Shown here piece by piece: positions 1-7,684 of a stretch of DNA of 64,000 bases (its first letter is position 1; each line of letters opens with the position of its first letter). The stretch is from assembly GCA_002480925.1 (NCBI GenBank), contig DLDA01000010.1:65833-129832 (forward strand), in the 5' to 3' direction. This stretch comes from Lachnospiraceae bacterium UBA7784 (lineage in GTDB: Bacteria; Bacillota; Clostridia; Lachnospirales; Lachnospiraceae). The notes under the pieces were generated by a model, which was not told the DNA's origin, made no database searches, and worked only from the letters and a program-made list of their open reading frames with translations. The translations under genes were made by a program, and so were the position numbers.

Positions 1-57
1 AAGTTCGAGCTTAACGAAGACAGCTTCATTATACTAACCCCTAAAACAAGGAAATAA
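1..57 (+). CDS. 3' end of an unidentified upstream gene (partial)
   Basis: The first 57 bases read as an open frame in phase with base 1 and end in TAA at 55-57, four bases before the rsfS start codon. Only 18 residues are visible (ending in ..LTPKTRK), too few to assign a family. In many Firmicutes rsfS follows nadD-yqeK, so a member of that neighbourhood is a reasonable guess but is not shown by the sequence. Confidence 0.5.
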   Translation, partial: KFELNEDSFIILTPKTRK

Positions 58-60
58 CAT

Positions 61-405
61 ATGAACAATACTCTTGAAATCGTAAAAACAATAAAAGAAG
101 CCCTTGAAGACAAGAAGGGCGAGGATATAGACATCCTTGATATCTCCGGTGTGACTGTCGTCGGAGACTATTTCGTCGTTGCCAGTGCAGATAATCTGGT
201 GCAGTTGTCTGCTATGAAGGATGAGGTAGAGGAAAGGCTATATAAGGACTATAAGCTTAGCCCGAAAAATGTCGAAGGAAAGAGAGGATCGTCATGGATC
301 CTTATAGATTATGGTGATGTGATCGTTCATCTCTTTACCAGAGAGGACCGTGCCTTCTATGATCTTGAAAGGATCTGGAAGGATGGACGTAGAGTTGAGG
401 TCTAG
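61..405 (+). CDS. rsfS: Ribosomal silencing factor RsfS
   Basis: RsfS binds ribosomal protein L14 on the large subunit and blocks subunit joining when nutrients are short. The 114-residue protein covers the whole single-domain family. It has the typical N-terminal helix, the strand around VVGDYFVVAS (residues ~35-45) and the C-terminal signature WILIDYGDVIVHLF followed by FYDLERIW (residues ~80-108). The ATG at 61 is preceded by AAGGA at 48-52, eight bases away. The stop of the preceding frame lies 3 bases upstream, so the two genes are probably cotranscribed. Identification rests on clear family motifs and full length. Confidence 0.93.
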   Translation: MNNTLEIVKTIKEALEDKKGEDIDILDISGVTVVGDYFVVASADNLVQLSAMKDEVEERLYKDYKLSPKNVEGKRGSSWILIDYGDVIVHLFTREDRAFYDLERIWKDGRRVEV

Positions 406-748
406 GGCCAGGGTCGAAACTACTGCTTTATATCTGCTAATAAACGGGGCTGCGGGCCCGGGCAAGCATTTTTCGATAGGAACAGATGAAGATTATGCCA
501 TACTAAGCACCGATGACACATTTCTTCTTGCGTATGGGTACAAGGAAAAAGTGCAGGATATAGTAGATAAGTACTCACAGGAGGCTCTACTCCAGGGTAA
601 TCACGGGCTTTATATGGAGAATATATTAAAGAGGTTCATAAAAGCCATACCGGCCATGAGTAAAAATTATCAGGCCAGGAGCACATTCATAAGGGAAGCA
701 GAAGAATACGCGTATAGTCATCCAGATATGGTCATAGCAAGCACGTAG
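383..748 (+). CDS. Uncharacterised frame downstream of rsfS, doubtful gene
   Basis: An open frame continues to a TAG at 746-748. The best internal ATG is at 383, overlapping the rsfS end by 23 bases; the only purine-rich stretch (GGAAGG, 377-382) abuts the ATG, so initiation is not well supported. The 121-residue product is not recognised. It has a helical, charged C-terminal half (residues ~55-115) and no membrane segment or known motif. It may be a short species-specific protein or the 3' remnant of a longer gene whose start was lost. A good terminator follows at 788-830. Confidence 0.3.
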   Translation: MDVELRSRARVETTALYLLINGAAGPGKHFSIGTDEDYAILSTDDTFLLAYGYKEKVQDIVDKYSQEALLQGNHGLYMENILKRFIKAIPAMSKNYQARSTFIREAEEYAYSHPDMVIAST

Positions 749-787
749 ATGTAACGATCCATCTTTTCTGAGAAAGAGTATATTTAG

Positions 788-830
788 AACGGCGAAAATA
801 CTTGATTTTCAAGGGCTTTCGCCGTTTTTT
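788..830 (+). terminator. Intrinsic terminator after the rsfS unit
   Basis: A perfect 10-bp stem (AACGGCGAAA at 788-797 with TTTCGCCGTT at 817-826) is followed by a run of T. It ends transcription coming from rsfS and insulates the restriction-modification promoter downstream. Confidence 0.85.
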
Positions 831-899
831 ATGTCTGTTTGTCGCTTAAACCTACAAGACAATACTAAAAGATAAAAGAAGTAATTCACAGATTGTCTA

Positions 900-928
900 T
901 TGATAAAGCAACGTGTTTATAGTATAAT
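900..928 (+). promoter_or_regulatory. Sigma-A promoter of the restriction-modification genes
   Basis: TTGATA (900-905) and TATAAT (923-928) are separated by 17 bases, close to the vegetative consensus. The expected start point near 935 gives a leader of about 60 bases before the methyltransferase ATG at 995. Confidence 0.75.
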
Positions 929-943
929 GCAATATGTGTTATT

Positions 944-969
944 ATGTAAAGTGAGTAATTCGCTTACAT
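944..969. promoter_or_regulatory. Inverted repeat in the leader of the R-M operon, candidate operator
   Basis: ATGTAA at 944-949 and TTACAT at 964-969 form an inverted repeat; inside it GTGAG (951-955) and CTTAC (963-967) can also pair with one wobble. It lies just after the likely transcription start and before the methyltransferase RBS. Many R-M systems are controlled by a C protein or by the methyltransferase itself binding near the promoter. No C gene is present here, so autoregulation by the methyltransferase is possible but unproven. Confidence 0.4.
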
Positions 970-994
970 TATATAAAAAAGAGGAACTACCACT

Positions 995-1948
995 ATGCCA
1001 AAGGAAAAAGCAGGACGGAATAAAACCATAGATATTTCCGTTGAAGAAGGTCAGCAGTACCTTGAAAGATGTATTTCAGTAAATAAAAAAGTCGAATTAT
1101 CCGACATTCTTGATAGAACTATTTTAGGCGATTGCTTTGAAGTCATGCCGTATCTTCCTACAGGATTTGTTGACTTGCTAGTTGCAGACCCGCCGTATAA
1201 TCTTAACAAGAATTTCAATGGCAAGAAGTTCAAGAAAACAACGGATGAATTATACATCGAATATACTGAAAGTTGGGTTGAAAAAATAATACCTCTCCTC
1301 AAGCCGAATGCAACAATATATGTGTGCTGTGATTGGCAGTCAAGTTCCGCTGTCGGAACAGTGTTAAAAAGGCATTTCAACATTCAGAACCGCATTACAT
1401 GGCAAAGGGAAAAAGGACGCGGTGCTTTAAGTAATTGGAAAAACGGAATGGAAGATATATGGTTTGCTACAAACTCAAAATCATATACCTTTAATGTGGA
1501 AGATGTGAAGATACGCCGTAAGGTAATAGCTCCGTATAAAGTTAACGGGAAGCCTAAAGACTGGGAAGAAACGTCAGCCGGAAATTTCAGAAATACATAC
1601 CCGTCAAATTTTTGGGATGACATTTCTATTCCGTATTGGTCAATGCCCGAGAATACTGCACACCCTACGCAAAAATCAGAAAAGTTGCTTGCAAAGCTGA
1701 TACTTGCAAGTTCTAATCCCGGTGACATAGTGTTTGACCCGTTTTTAGGTTCGGGGTCAACGTCTGTAACTGCAAAGAAATTAAACCGACATTTTTCCGG
1801 AATAGAAATAAACGAACAGTATTGCGTGTGGGCAGAAAAAAGACTTGAAATGGCAGAAACAGACCGCACAATTCAAGGTTATGCCGACGGGGTCTTTTGG
1901 GAACGAAATACCGCCGCATTGCAGAAAAAATCAAACAATGCACAATAG
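995..1948 (+). CDS. DNA adenine/cytosine-N4 methyltransferase, beta class (type II R-M)
   Basis: This is a SAM-dependent amino-methyltransferase that protects host DNA from the partner nuclease. The catalytic motif IV, DPPYNL, lies near residue 65. The SAM-binding motif I, FDPFLGSGST, is near residue 248, preceded by HPTQKSEKL (motif X). The order IV-target recognition region-X-I is that of the beta class, which holds type II enzymes such as M.HinfI and M.RsrI. Length 317 is typical. RBS is GAGGAA at 981-986. The target sequence cannot be read from the protein. Codon choice is more AT-rich than in the flanking core genes, and it sits beside mobile-element debris, consistent with horizontal transfer. 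Confidence 0.88.
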   Translation: MPKEKAGRNKTIDISVEEGQQYLERCISVNKKVELSDILDRTILGDCFEVMPYLPTGFVDLLVADPPYNLNKNFNGKKFKKTTDELYIEYTESWVEKIIPLLKPNATIYVCCDWQSSSAVGTVLKRHFNIQNRITWQREKGRGALSNWKNGMEDIWFATNSKSYTFNVEDVKIRRKVIAPYKVNGKPKDWEETSAGNFRNTYPSNFWDDISIPYWSMPENTAHPTQKSEKLLAKLILASSNPGDIVFDPFLGSGSTSVTAKKLNRHFSGIEINEQYCVWAEKRLEMAETDRTIQGYADGVFWERNTAALQKKSNNAQ

Positions 1949-1970
1949 ACGATGCAAGATTGGAGCGAAA

Positions 1971-3134
1971 ATGTATAATCGTGACGCTATTAACAGACTT
2001 GTTGCCTATATACAACACTTCGATGGCATTGGCGACAAAGAAAAGCTTTCATCCATGGTCAAGAAAGAATTCAATCTTGTTCAGGATAGAAAGGTGTTCT
2101 ATTCTCCTGATTTTGCCATAAGGTTCAGCAAAGCAAAAAGCAAACGAATGAGTAATACTGTATTATCGCTGTCAGCATTACAGAAATACGATGGTGAACC
2201 GTTTATAGTTTGCGTTGTAACGCCTGATACCAACTATTTGATGTTGGCCAACTCCACTTTTTTGAAGAAGATCAGCCATTCTTCACAGGAATTAAGAATA
2301 GACAATATACGTGGAAGTTTCAACGGTAGCGATATAATGCTTGAATATGACTCTATTGATAATGCGCCGAATAACTTTCAAAAGCTATTTGCATATCATG
2401 CCGGACTGTCATTTCAAGATAATCTTGAACGTTTAGTTGAAAGCACAAACGACATAGTAGGCCGTAATTTGAAATTTCCTGTTTCGTCTATGGAAGAGCG
2501 CAATATCCTTTTATCAGTGGATAGGGCAGAACGCTTTTTGCAGTCTCCGGAATATGTTGATTTGAATAATGACCTTGATAGTAGAGTATCACGGGTTCAA
2601 GGCGAAATTGCTATTGCCGCATTCATTGATAATGTCAATATTCGCGGTCGGGTTATTGAATATCTCATTACGGATGATGGGTCTACTTTGAAGGATAAAA
2701 TCATTAACGCCCTGCATTCTGGTTCACCGTTGCCAATTTTCAAGACGAAAGATAAACTTGGGGATTATTCAAAAACATATCCGTGCTATATTACTGAAAC
2801 AGACATAAAGACAAAGGTTCTGTTTTTAGACGGGAACCCCAAAGCTTACAATATTGACAAGCTGCTTGAATTTTTGTCCACACAAAAATCTGTTTACATG
2901 ATTTACTTGCTTGGGATAGACGAAAACAAGAATATTGTCGCCCGTCTGGTTTCTGCGTTCGATGAAAGATTGATAGGTGCTACAAACCTACAACAGCATT
3001 GGGCGGGAAGAAATTCAAGGGGTGTTGCACAATTTAACGGAAAGGCGCTTGTTTCAATTCTTGAACAGGATAATGGTTCGTCAATCAATCACTATGAAGC
3101 ACAGACATTCTTAAAACAGTTGATTGATAGATAA
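1971..3134 (+). CDS. Probable type II restriction endonuclease partner
   Basis: A frame open from 1845 overlaps the methyltransferase, but ATG 1971 is the credible start: it has GGAG at 1962-1965 and lies 22 bases after the methyltransferase stop. The 387-residue product has no membrane segment. Around residues 270-300 it contains YITETDIKTKVLF, which resembles the (D/E)-x-K half of a PD-(D/E)XK nuclease core, followed by a conserved-looking HWAGRNSRGVAQFNG block near residues 342-356. Position directly behind a solitary methyltransferase on one promoter is the main argument for a cognate nuclease. The specific REase family and recognition site are not identified. It could instead be another R-M accessory protein. 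Confidence 0.62.
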   Translation: MYNRDAINRLVAYIQHFDGIGDKEKLSSMVKKEFNLVQDRKVFYSPDFAIRFSKAKSKRMSNTVLSLSALQKYDGEPFIVCVVTPDTNYLMLANSTFLKKISHSSQELRIDNIRGSFNGSDIMLEYDSIDNAPNNFQKLFAYHAGLSFQDNLERLVESTNDIVGRNLKFPVSSMEERNILLSVDRAERFLQSPEYVDLNNDLDSRVSRVQGEIAIAAFIDNVNIRGRVIEYLITDDGSTLKDKIINALHSGSPLPIFKTKDKLGDYSKTYPCYITETDIKTKVLFLDGNPKAYNIDKLLEFLSTQKSVYMIYLLGIDENKNIVARLVSAFDERLIGATNLQQHWAGRNSRGVAQFNGKALVSILEQDNGSSINHYEAQTFLKQLIDR

Positions 3135-3149
3135 AAGGCGGTGTAAACC

Positions 3150-3452
3150 TTTTCATGTGATCGCAACGCCGGATGAAAACGGTTATATCGTTACCATTCC
3201 TGAAAACCCGAACGTTTCCACCCGCTGCGCGGATGCTGCCGACATTATACCGACAGCGACGGCAGCAAAGAAAAGGACGAACAGAACAGGCATGAAAAAA
3301 CCGCCGTCTGTCCGAAATGCGGAAAGACATATACAGGTTATCCGGCAATGTCACGGACAGACAACAAAACGGAAATCTGGCCGGAATGAGAAACCCGTGA
3401 AGCGTTGGACGCTGCCGGGGTTGACAAAGCAGAACAGGACAAAACCCCGTGA
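3150..3452 (+). pseudogene. Decayed fragment of a conjugative-element gene
   Basis: The frame starting at 3309 reads CPKCGKTYTGYPAMSRTDNK, a zinc-ribbon-like start seen in small proteins carried by integrative conjugative elements of Clostridia. It then hits an in-frame TGA within the sequence ..IWPE-stop-ETREALDAAG.. and another TGA at 3450-3452. A further coherent piece, DENGYIVTIPENPN, lies just upstream (from about 3172) in a different frame. The region is therefore a broken, frame-shifted relic, not a functional gene. It lies between the restriction gene and an IS3 remnant, evidence that the island arrived on a mobile element. Confidence 0.55.
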
Positions 3453-3456
3453 AGCC

Positions 3457-3887
3457 CATAAGTGCTGTAAAATCGCGGGGATCAAGAGCAAATCAAAGCA
3501 TTACAGGTACAAGAAACCTAGAGATCCAGAAAGAGTATTCCCGAACCTTTTGTCTGCAGAACTCAACATTGACGGGCCGCTCCAGTGCATTGTCAGTGAT
3601 ATGACTGCGTTTTATGTGAAAGGCATATACTATGAGCTTACCCTGTACATGGATCTGTGGAACAATGAAATTGTCAGTCACGCGCAGGAACCCCTACGGA
3701 TAATGCTGCGATGGAATCCATTAATGGATGGATTAAAGCAGAGCTCTTCACGGATTTTCATGTTACTGGAGAGAAACCGGTAGAAAAGGAGATAGATGAA
3801 TATATCGCCTTTTTTAACGAAGAGAGACCGGCATACTCACTCAACTACCTGACTCCTAAGCAATACAGGGAAGTTCATGCCGTCTAA
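3457..3887 (+). pseudogene. IS3-family transposase OrfB remnant with internal deletion
   Basis: Residues encoded from 3457 (HKCCKIAG, then KPRDPERVFPNLL and CIVSDMTAFYVKG) match the start of the IS3 OrfB integrase core, including the first catalytic Asp in SDMT. At about 3687 the reading frame shifts and the sequence jumps directly to GTPTDNAAMESINGWIKAEL, which holds the catalytic Glu, and ends with FFNEERPAYSLNYLTPKQYR and TAA at 3885. The stretch in between, which should contain the second Asp (HSDQG-type motif), is missing. The element is thus 5'-truncated, internally deleted and inactive. Confidence 0.8.
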
Positions 3888-4030
3888 CTTGCCCATGAGT
3901 TCTTCCCTGTCGATACAGAGTGACCGGCAATGCTTAGCGTGATGCCAAATGTATCGTCTAAGGAGTCTACATCACTGAAAGGAGAGACAAAAAAACATAA
4001 TTTTGTGTCTAAAATTTGTTGACTACTGCA
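3888..4030. mobile_element. 3' non-coding end of the IS3-family remnant
   Basis: Downstream of the transposase stop, the sequence TGTCTAAAATTTGTTGACTA at 4006-4025 looks like the right terminal inverted repeat of an IS3/IS150-type element. No left copy is found upstream, in keeping with loss of the 5' part. From 4031 to 4150 nothing further is recognisable except a short broken frame on the minus strand. Confidence 0.5.
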
Positions 4031-4150
4031 GAAATATCATACTGAACCATACACTTTAAGCCATAGTAAAAGAATGCTTGATACAGCTCCTTGACATCAA
4101 TCTAAGACCAGAATCCCTCTACCCTGCCTCTAGTCACTAAAACATAACCC

Positions 4151-4774
4151 CTACTTCTTCTCGAACAGCCTCAGGACCCCGAAGACCTTGCCGAGAATCT
4201 GGCAGTCAGGGACAATGATCGGATCCATATGATCATTCTCTGGCTGGAGTCGGATATGGCCTTCCTCCCTGTAGAAGGTCTTTACTGTTGCGGAATCATC
4301 GACCAGAGCGACTACCATGTCTCCATTCTCGGCAGTGGAGCAGCGTGAGACCATGATCGTGTCGCCGTCGAGAATGCCGGCATTTATCATGGATTCGCCC
4401 TTTACACGGAGCATGAAGCTTTCCTTATTAGGAACGTACTCGGCCGGGATTGGGAAGTAAGCCTCAATATTCTGAACGGCGAGAAGAGGCTGGCCTGCTG
4501 CGACACTTCCGATCAGAGGGATGTTTGTCACCTCACGACGGCTGAGATTAAAGGCATCATCTAAGATCTCTATAGCACGAGGCTTGGTCGGGTCTCTTCT
4601 GATATAGCCGTTCTTCTCAAGAGTATTGAGATGTGAGAATACAGATGAGGTAGACTTCAGGCCTACTGCCTCACAGATCTCGCGGACTGATGGCGGATAG
4701 CCCTTGTTCAGGATCTCACTCTTTATGAAATCGAGAATGATCTGCTGCTTCTTCGTGATCTTTCCGTAGCTCAT
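4151..4774 (-). CDS. lexA: LexA repressor, SOS regulator
   Basis: LexA represses DNA-damage genes and cleaves itself when RecA filaments form. The ATG at 4774 is chosen because TAAGGAGG lies 8 bases upstream; it gives 207 residues, the normal length. The N-terminal winged helix-turn-helix (residues ~1-65, with [20 protein letters not shown]) precedes the autoproteolysis domain. The scissile Ala93-Gly94 bond (VAAGQP), the nucleophile Ser128 (GESM) and the general base Lys165 (ATVKTF) are all present. The gene is monocistronic and divergent from the sulfate operon. Confidence 0.96.
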   Translation of the reverse strand: MSYGKITKKQQIILDFIKSEILNKGYPPSVREICEAVGLKSTSSVFSHLNTLEKNGYIRRDPTKPRAIEILDDAFNLSRREVTNIPLIGSVAAGQPLLAVQNIEAYFPIPAEYVPNKESFMLRVKGESMINAGILDGDTIMVSRCSTAENGDMVVALVDDSATVKTFYREEGHIRLQPENDHMDPIIVPDCQILGKVFGVLRLFEKK

Positions 4775-4817
4775 ATTACTGTCCTCCTTATTACTGACTT
4801 TTCTATAAGATACTAGC

Positions 4818-4846
4818 ATTATACCATATCGAACATAGGATTTCAA
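4818..4846 (-). promoter_or_regulatory. lexA promoter with possible LexA half-site
   Basis: On the minus strand TTGAAA (4846-4841) and TATAAT (4823-4818) are 17 bases apart. The spacer holds ATGTTCG, one good half of the Gram-positive SOS box CGAACATATGTTCG; the other half is poor. Autoregulation is plausible because RNA polymerase and LexA would compete here, but the box is imperfect. Confidence 0.6.
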
Positions 4847-4889
4847 ACGTTTTTTCGAAAAGCCTGTTCTGAAAATCACAAAAAAATCA

Positions 4890-4918
4890 TTGACATTAGT
4901 GCGGGAAAGTGATAAATT
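4890..4918 (+). promoter_or_regulatory. Promoter of the sbp-cysTWA-aprAB operon
   Basis: TTGACA at 4890-4895 is a perfect -35; TAAATT at 4913-4918 is an acceptable -10 after a 17-base spacer. The start point near 4925 leaves about 40 bases before the sbp ATG, fully occupied by the shared sulfur element. Confidence 0.6.
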
Positions 4919-4931
4919 ATTCTTTAAGATA

Positions 4932-4965
4932 AACATAGTTATTCTATAGGAATTAAAGGATATTA
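4932..4965. promoter_or_regulatory. Conserved element shared by sbp and cysD, copy 1
   Basis: This stretch (AACATAGTTATTCTATAGGA and onwards) matches 10831-10864 upstream of cysD at 27 of 34 positions. Its core ATTCTATAGGAAT is a near-palindrome. The copy runs from the leader over the RBS to the first base of the sbp ATG. Two sulfate-assimilation units sharing such a site suggests one sulfur-responsive regulator. An Rrf2-family protein of the CymR type is a candidate by analogy with Bacillus, not by proof. Confidence 0.6.
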
Positions 4966-5993
4966 TGAGAAGAAAATTATCATTACTGCTTTTGACATCG
5001 ATACTTATGTCACTGGTGCTGACTGGCTGCGGCTTCAACAGGGATAAGGACGGCAATACCACGTCTGAGCGGGTCACACTTATCAATGTCTCCTACGATC
5101 CTACCAGAGAGCTGTATGAATCCTATAACAGATATTTCGAGCGGAAATGGAAGAAGAGCACAGGGCAAAGCCTTGATGTAATACAGTCCCACGGCGGCAG
5201 CGGAAAGCAGGCGCTTGAGGTGGCGAACGGATTAAAGGCCGATGTGGTTACCCTTGCCCTTGCCTACGATACCGATTCCATTGCAAAAAGCGGTCTTATA
5301 GCCAGTGACTGGCAGAAAAGGCTGCCGGACAACAGTTGTCCCTATTATTCTACTATAGTTTTTCTGGTAAGGAAAGGAAATCCCAAGCATATAAGGGATT
5401 GGGACGATCTGGTAAGACCGGATGTCTCTGTATTGACTCCGAATCCCAAGACATCAGGCGGAGCAAGATGGAATTATCTGGCAGCCTATGCCTATGCCCT
5501 TGAAAAATATGATAATGACAGTACAAAGGTATTTGGCTTCATGCGGGACCTGTATAGAAATGTATCCGTCCTTGATTCCGGAGCGCGCGCATCCACAACC
5601 TCCTTTACAGAGAACGGACAGGGAGATGTGCTTATATGCTGGGAGAATGAAGCCTATCTGACGGAGAAGAACGATAAGGGCGATTATCAGATAATCTACC
5701 CTTCGGTAAGCGTAAAGGCAGAAACACCTGTAAGCATAGTTGATTCAGTCGTGAAAAGTCATGGCACTAAGAAAATAGCAGAGAATTACCTGAAGGGTCT
5801 CTATGATGAGAGGGCACAGGAAATCTGTGCAAGGAATTATTACAGGCCTTCTGATCAGAGGGTACTTGACAAATACAAGAAATACTTCCCGACAGATTTC
5901 AAGATGGTTACTATAGATGACTTCGGCGGATGGGAGAAGGTAGCGAAGAAACATTTCTCCAATGGAGGTATATTCGACAGGATATACAGCTGA
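4965..5993 (+). CDS. sbp: Sulfate/thiosulfate-binding lipoprotein of ABC importer
   Basis: This extracytoplasmic receptor captures sulfate for the CysTWA importer. The 342-residue precursor begins with a signal peptide and the lipobox LTGCG (Cys23 is the lipidated residue), as expected for a binding protein anchored outside a Gram-positive membrane. The body matches the Sbp/CysP family: [13 protein letters not shown] near residue 44, [12 protein letters not shown] near 77 and [19 protein letters not shown] near 160. AAAGGA at 4955-4960 precedes the ATG. It is the first gene of the importer and reductase operon. Confidence 0.95.
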   Translation: MRRKLSLLLLTSILMSLVLTGCGFNRDKDGNTTSERVTLINVSYDPTRELYESYNRYFERKWKKSTGQSLDVIQSHGGSGKQALEVANGLKADVVTLALAYDTDSIAKSGLIASDWQKRLPDNSCPYYSTIVFLVRKGNPKHIRDWDDLVRPDVSVLTPNPKTSGGARWNYLAAYAYALEKYDNDSTKVFGFMRDLYRNVSVLDSGARASTTSFTENGQGDVLICWENEAYLTEKNDKGDYQIIYPSVSVKAETPVSIVDSVVKSHGTKKIAENYLKGLYDERAQEICARNYYRPSDQRVLDKYKKYFPTDFKMVTIDDFGGWEKVAKKHFSNGGIFDRIYS

Positions 5994-6015
5994 GACAGAA
6001 AGGTTCGGTAAAGAG

Positions 6016-6849
6016 ATGGAAAGCAGCACAAAAAAGATAATACCAGGATTCGGGCTGACATTCGGGATTACAGTCACTTTTCTTGGGCTCCTGGTAATCC
6101 TTCCCTTATCATATATAGTTATATATACTCTTAAGCTTTCACCGGAAAGATTCTTTCAGGTGATTTTTTCAAAAAGAGTAGTCACAAGCTTCGCCTTAAG
6201 TCTTTCATCAGCTCTTATTGCGACGCTTGTTAATACAGTGATGGGAGTAGTGATAGCCTTTGTCCTGGTTCGATATGAATTCCCTGGCAAGAGGATAATG
6301 GATGCTCTTATAGAGATACCTTTTGCACTTCCTACTTCTGTAGCCGGGATCTCGCTTACAGCTCTTTATGGTGAAAGAGGTGTCATGGGGAAGCTTTATT
6401 CACATCTGGGTATTTCGGTAGCCTATACAAGACTTGGAATAATAATAGCCCTTACCTTTGTGAGTATTCCTTATGTCGTCCGTTCAGTAGAACCGGTGCT
6501 TAACAATCTGGATCATTCTATAGAGGAGGCAGCCGGATCAATGGGAGCCTCACGTTCTCTTATTTTCAGGAGAGTCATATTTCCGGAAATAGCACCGGCT
6601 GTATTCTCCGGAGCAGCGCTTTCTTTCGGCAGATGTCTGGGTGAATATGGAAGCGTTGTATTCATTGCCGGCAATATGCCCTATAAGACAGAGATAGTTC
6701 CTATCATCATAATGAGCAGACTGCAGGAGTTTAATTACAGTGAAGCCAGTGCCATAGCCTTTGTGATGCTGATCTTCTCATTTATGATACTTTTTATATC
6801 GAATATAGTTTCCTCGCATAATATAAAGATAAAGGCAGGTATACGATGA
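6016..6849 (+). CDS. cysT: Sulfate ABC transporter permease CysT
   Basis: CysT (CysU) forms one half of the membrane channel for sulfate. The open frame reaches back to 5962 inside sbp, but ATG 6016 gives 277 residues, the family length, and starts just before the first membrane helix. Six hydrophobic segments are visible. The EAA loop that docks on the ATPase is EAAGSMGASRSLIFRRVIFP. Starting at 6016 leaves 22 bases after the sbp stop. The end overlaps cysW by 4 bases (ATGA), a sign of translational coupling. Confidence 0.93.
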   Translation: MESSTKKIIPGFGLTFGITVTFLGLLVILPLSYIVIYTLKLSPERFFQVIFSKRVVTSFALSLSSALIATLVNTVMGVVIAFVLVRYEFPGKRIMDALIEIPFALPTSVAGISLTALYGERGVMGKLYSHLGISVAYTRLGIIIALTFVSIPYVVRSVEPVLNNLDHSIEEAAGSMGASRSLIFRRVIFPEIAPAVFSGAALSFGRCLGEYGSVVFIAGNMPYKTEIVPIIIMSRLQEFNYSEASAIAFVMLIFSFMILFISNIVSSHNIKIKAGIR

Positions 6850-7667
6850 AAGAAAAGGGAAACAGCAAAGCCATTAAATGGTTGCTAATAATTATTTCAG
6901 CGGTATTTCTTTTTATCATGGTAATAATGCCGCTTTTTACTGTCATTTCCGGTGCATTGCAGAAGGGTCTGGGTTTTTATATAGGAGCCATAACTGATAA
7001 ATATACCCTGAAGGCTCTTATACTTACCATAAAGGCAGCATTTGCATCGGTTATAGTGACCTCTATATTCGGACTGATCGCTGCCTGGGCTGTGACAAGG
7101 TACTCCTTTCCAGGAAAAAAGATAATAAAGAGCATAATAGATATACCTGTAACGATCTCTCCGGTTATATGCGGTATGATCTTTCTGCTTCTTTTCGGAA
7201 GGCAGGGCTTTATCTATCCGCTGCTTGACAAGGTCGGGATAGATGTGATCTTTGCTGTACCAGGTATCATAATAGTAACTGTATTTGTGACTTTGCCTAT
7301 GGTCTTTCGTGAGATAGTTCCGGTCCTCGAGGCAAGAGGCACTCAGGAGGAAGAGGCAGCTGCTATGATGGGAGCAGATGGATGGACCATTTTCAGAAGG
7401 GTTACATTTCCATCTGTCAAATGGCCATTCATATACGGAATTATCCTGTCTGCATCGAGGGCAATGGGAGAATTCGGAGCAGTGTCCGTAATAAGCGGAC
7501 ACTTGAGAGGCCTTACCAATACGCTTCCTCTCCATATAGAGATACTATTCAATGAGTTTAATACGACTGAAGCCTTTGCGGTTTCGTCGATTCTTGTTAT
7601 ACTTTCCATAGCGCTTATGCTGCTTAGACTATTACTTCAGCAGTACAGCAGCAGAAAAAGAACATGA
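6846..7667 (+). CDS. cysW: Sulfate ABC transporter permease CysW
   Basis: This is the second channel subunit, pairing with CysT. The 273-residue protein has six membrane segments and the coupling loop EEAAAMMGADGWTIFRRVTF. A conserved SRAMGEFGAVSVISG stretch near residue 204 is typical of CysW. The ATG overlaps the cysT stop (ATGA), and the stop lies 17 bases before cysA. Confidence 0.93.
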   Translation: MKEKGNSKAIKWLLIIISAVFLFIMVIMPLFTVISGALQKGLGFYIGAITDKYTLKALILTIKAAFASVIVTSIFGLIAAWAVTRYSFPGKKIIKSIIDIPVTISPVICGMIFLLLFGRQGFIYPLLDKVGIDVIFAVPGIIIVTVFVTLPMVFREIVPVLEARGTQEEEAAAMMGADGWTIFRRVTFPSVKWPFIYGIILSASRAMGEFGAVSVISGHLRGLTNTLPLHIEILFNEFNTTEAFAVSSILVILSIALMLLRLLLQQYSSRKRT

Positions 7668-7684
7668 AAGGAAGGCACTGATAT

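Noticed and set aside
3124-3783. An uninterrupted 219-codon frame after the restriction gene
   Set aside because: It joins out-of-frame pieces of a mobile-element gene to an IS3 transposase fragment; both original frames are broken, so it is not a gene in its own right.
4031-4150. Short frame on the minus strand ending near the IS3 right end
   Set aside because: Two stops within 120 bases, no start with RBS and no recognised motif.
5962-6015. Earlier ATG for cysT inside the end of sbp
   Set aside because: It would add 18 polar residues that the family lacks; ATG 6016 matches family length.
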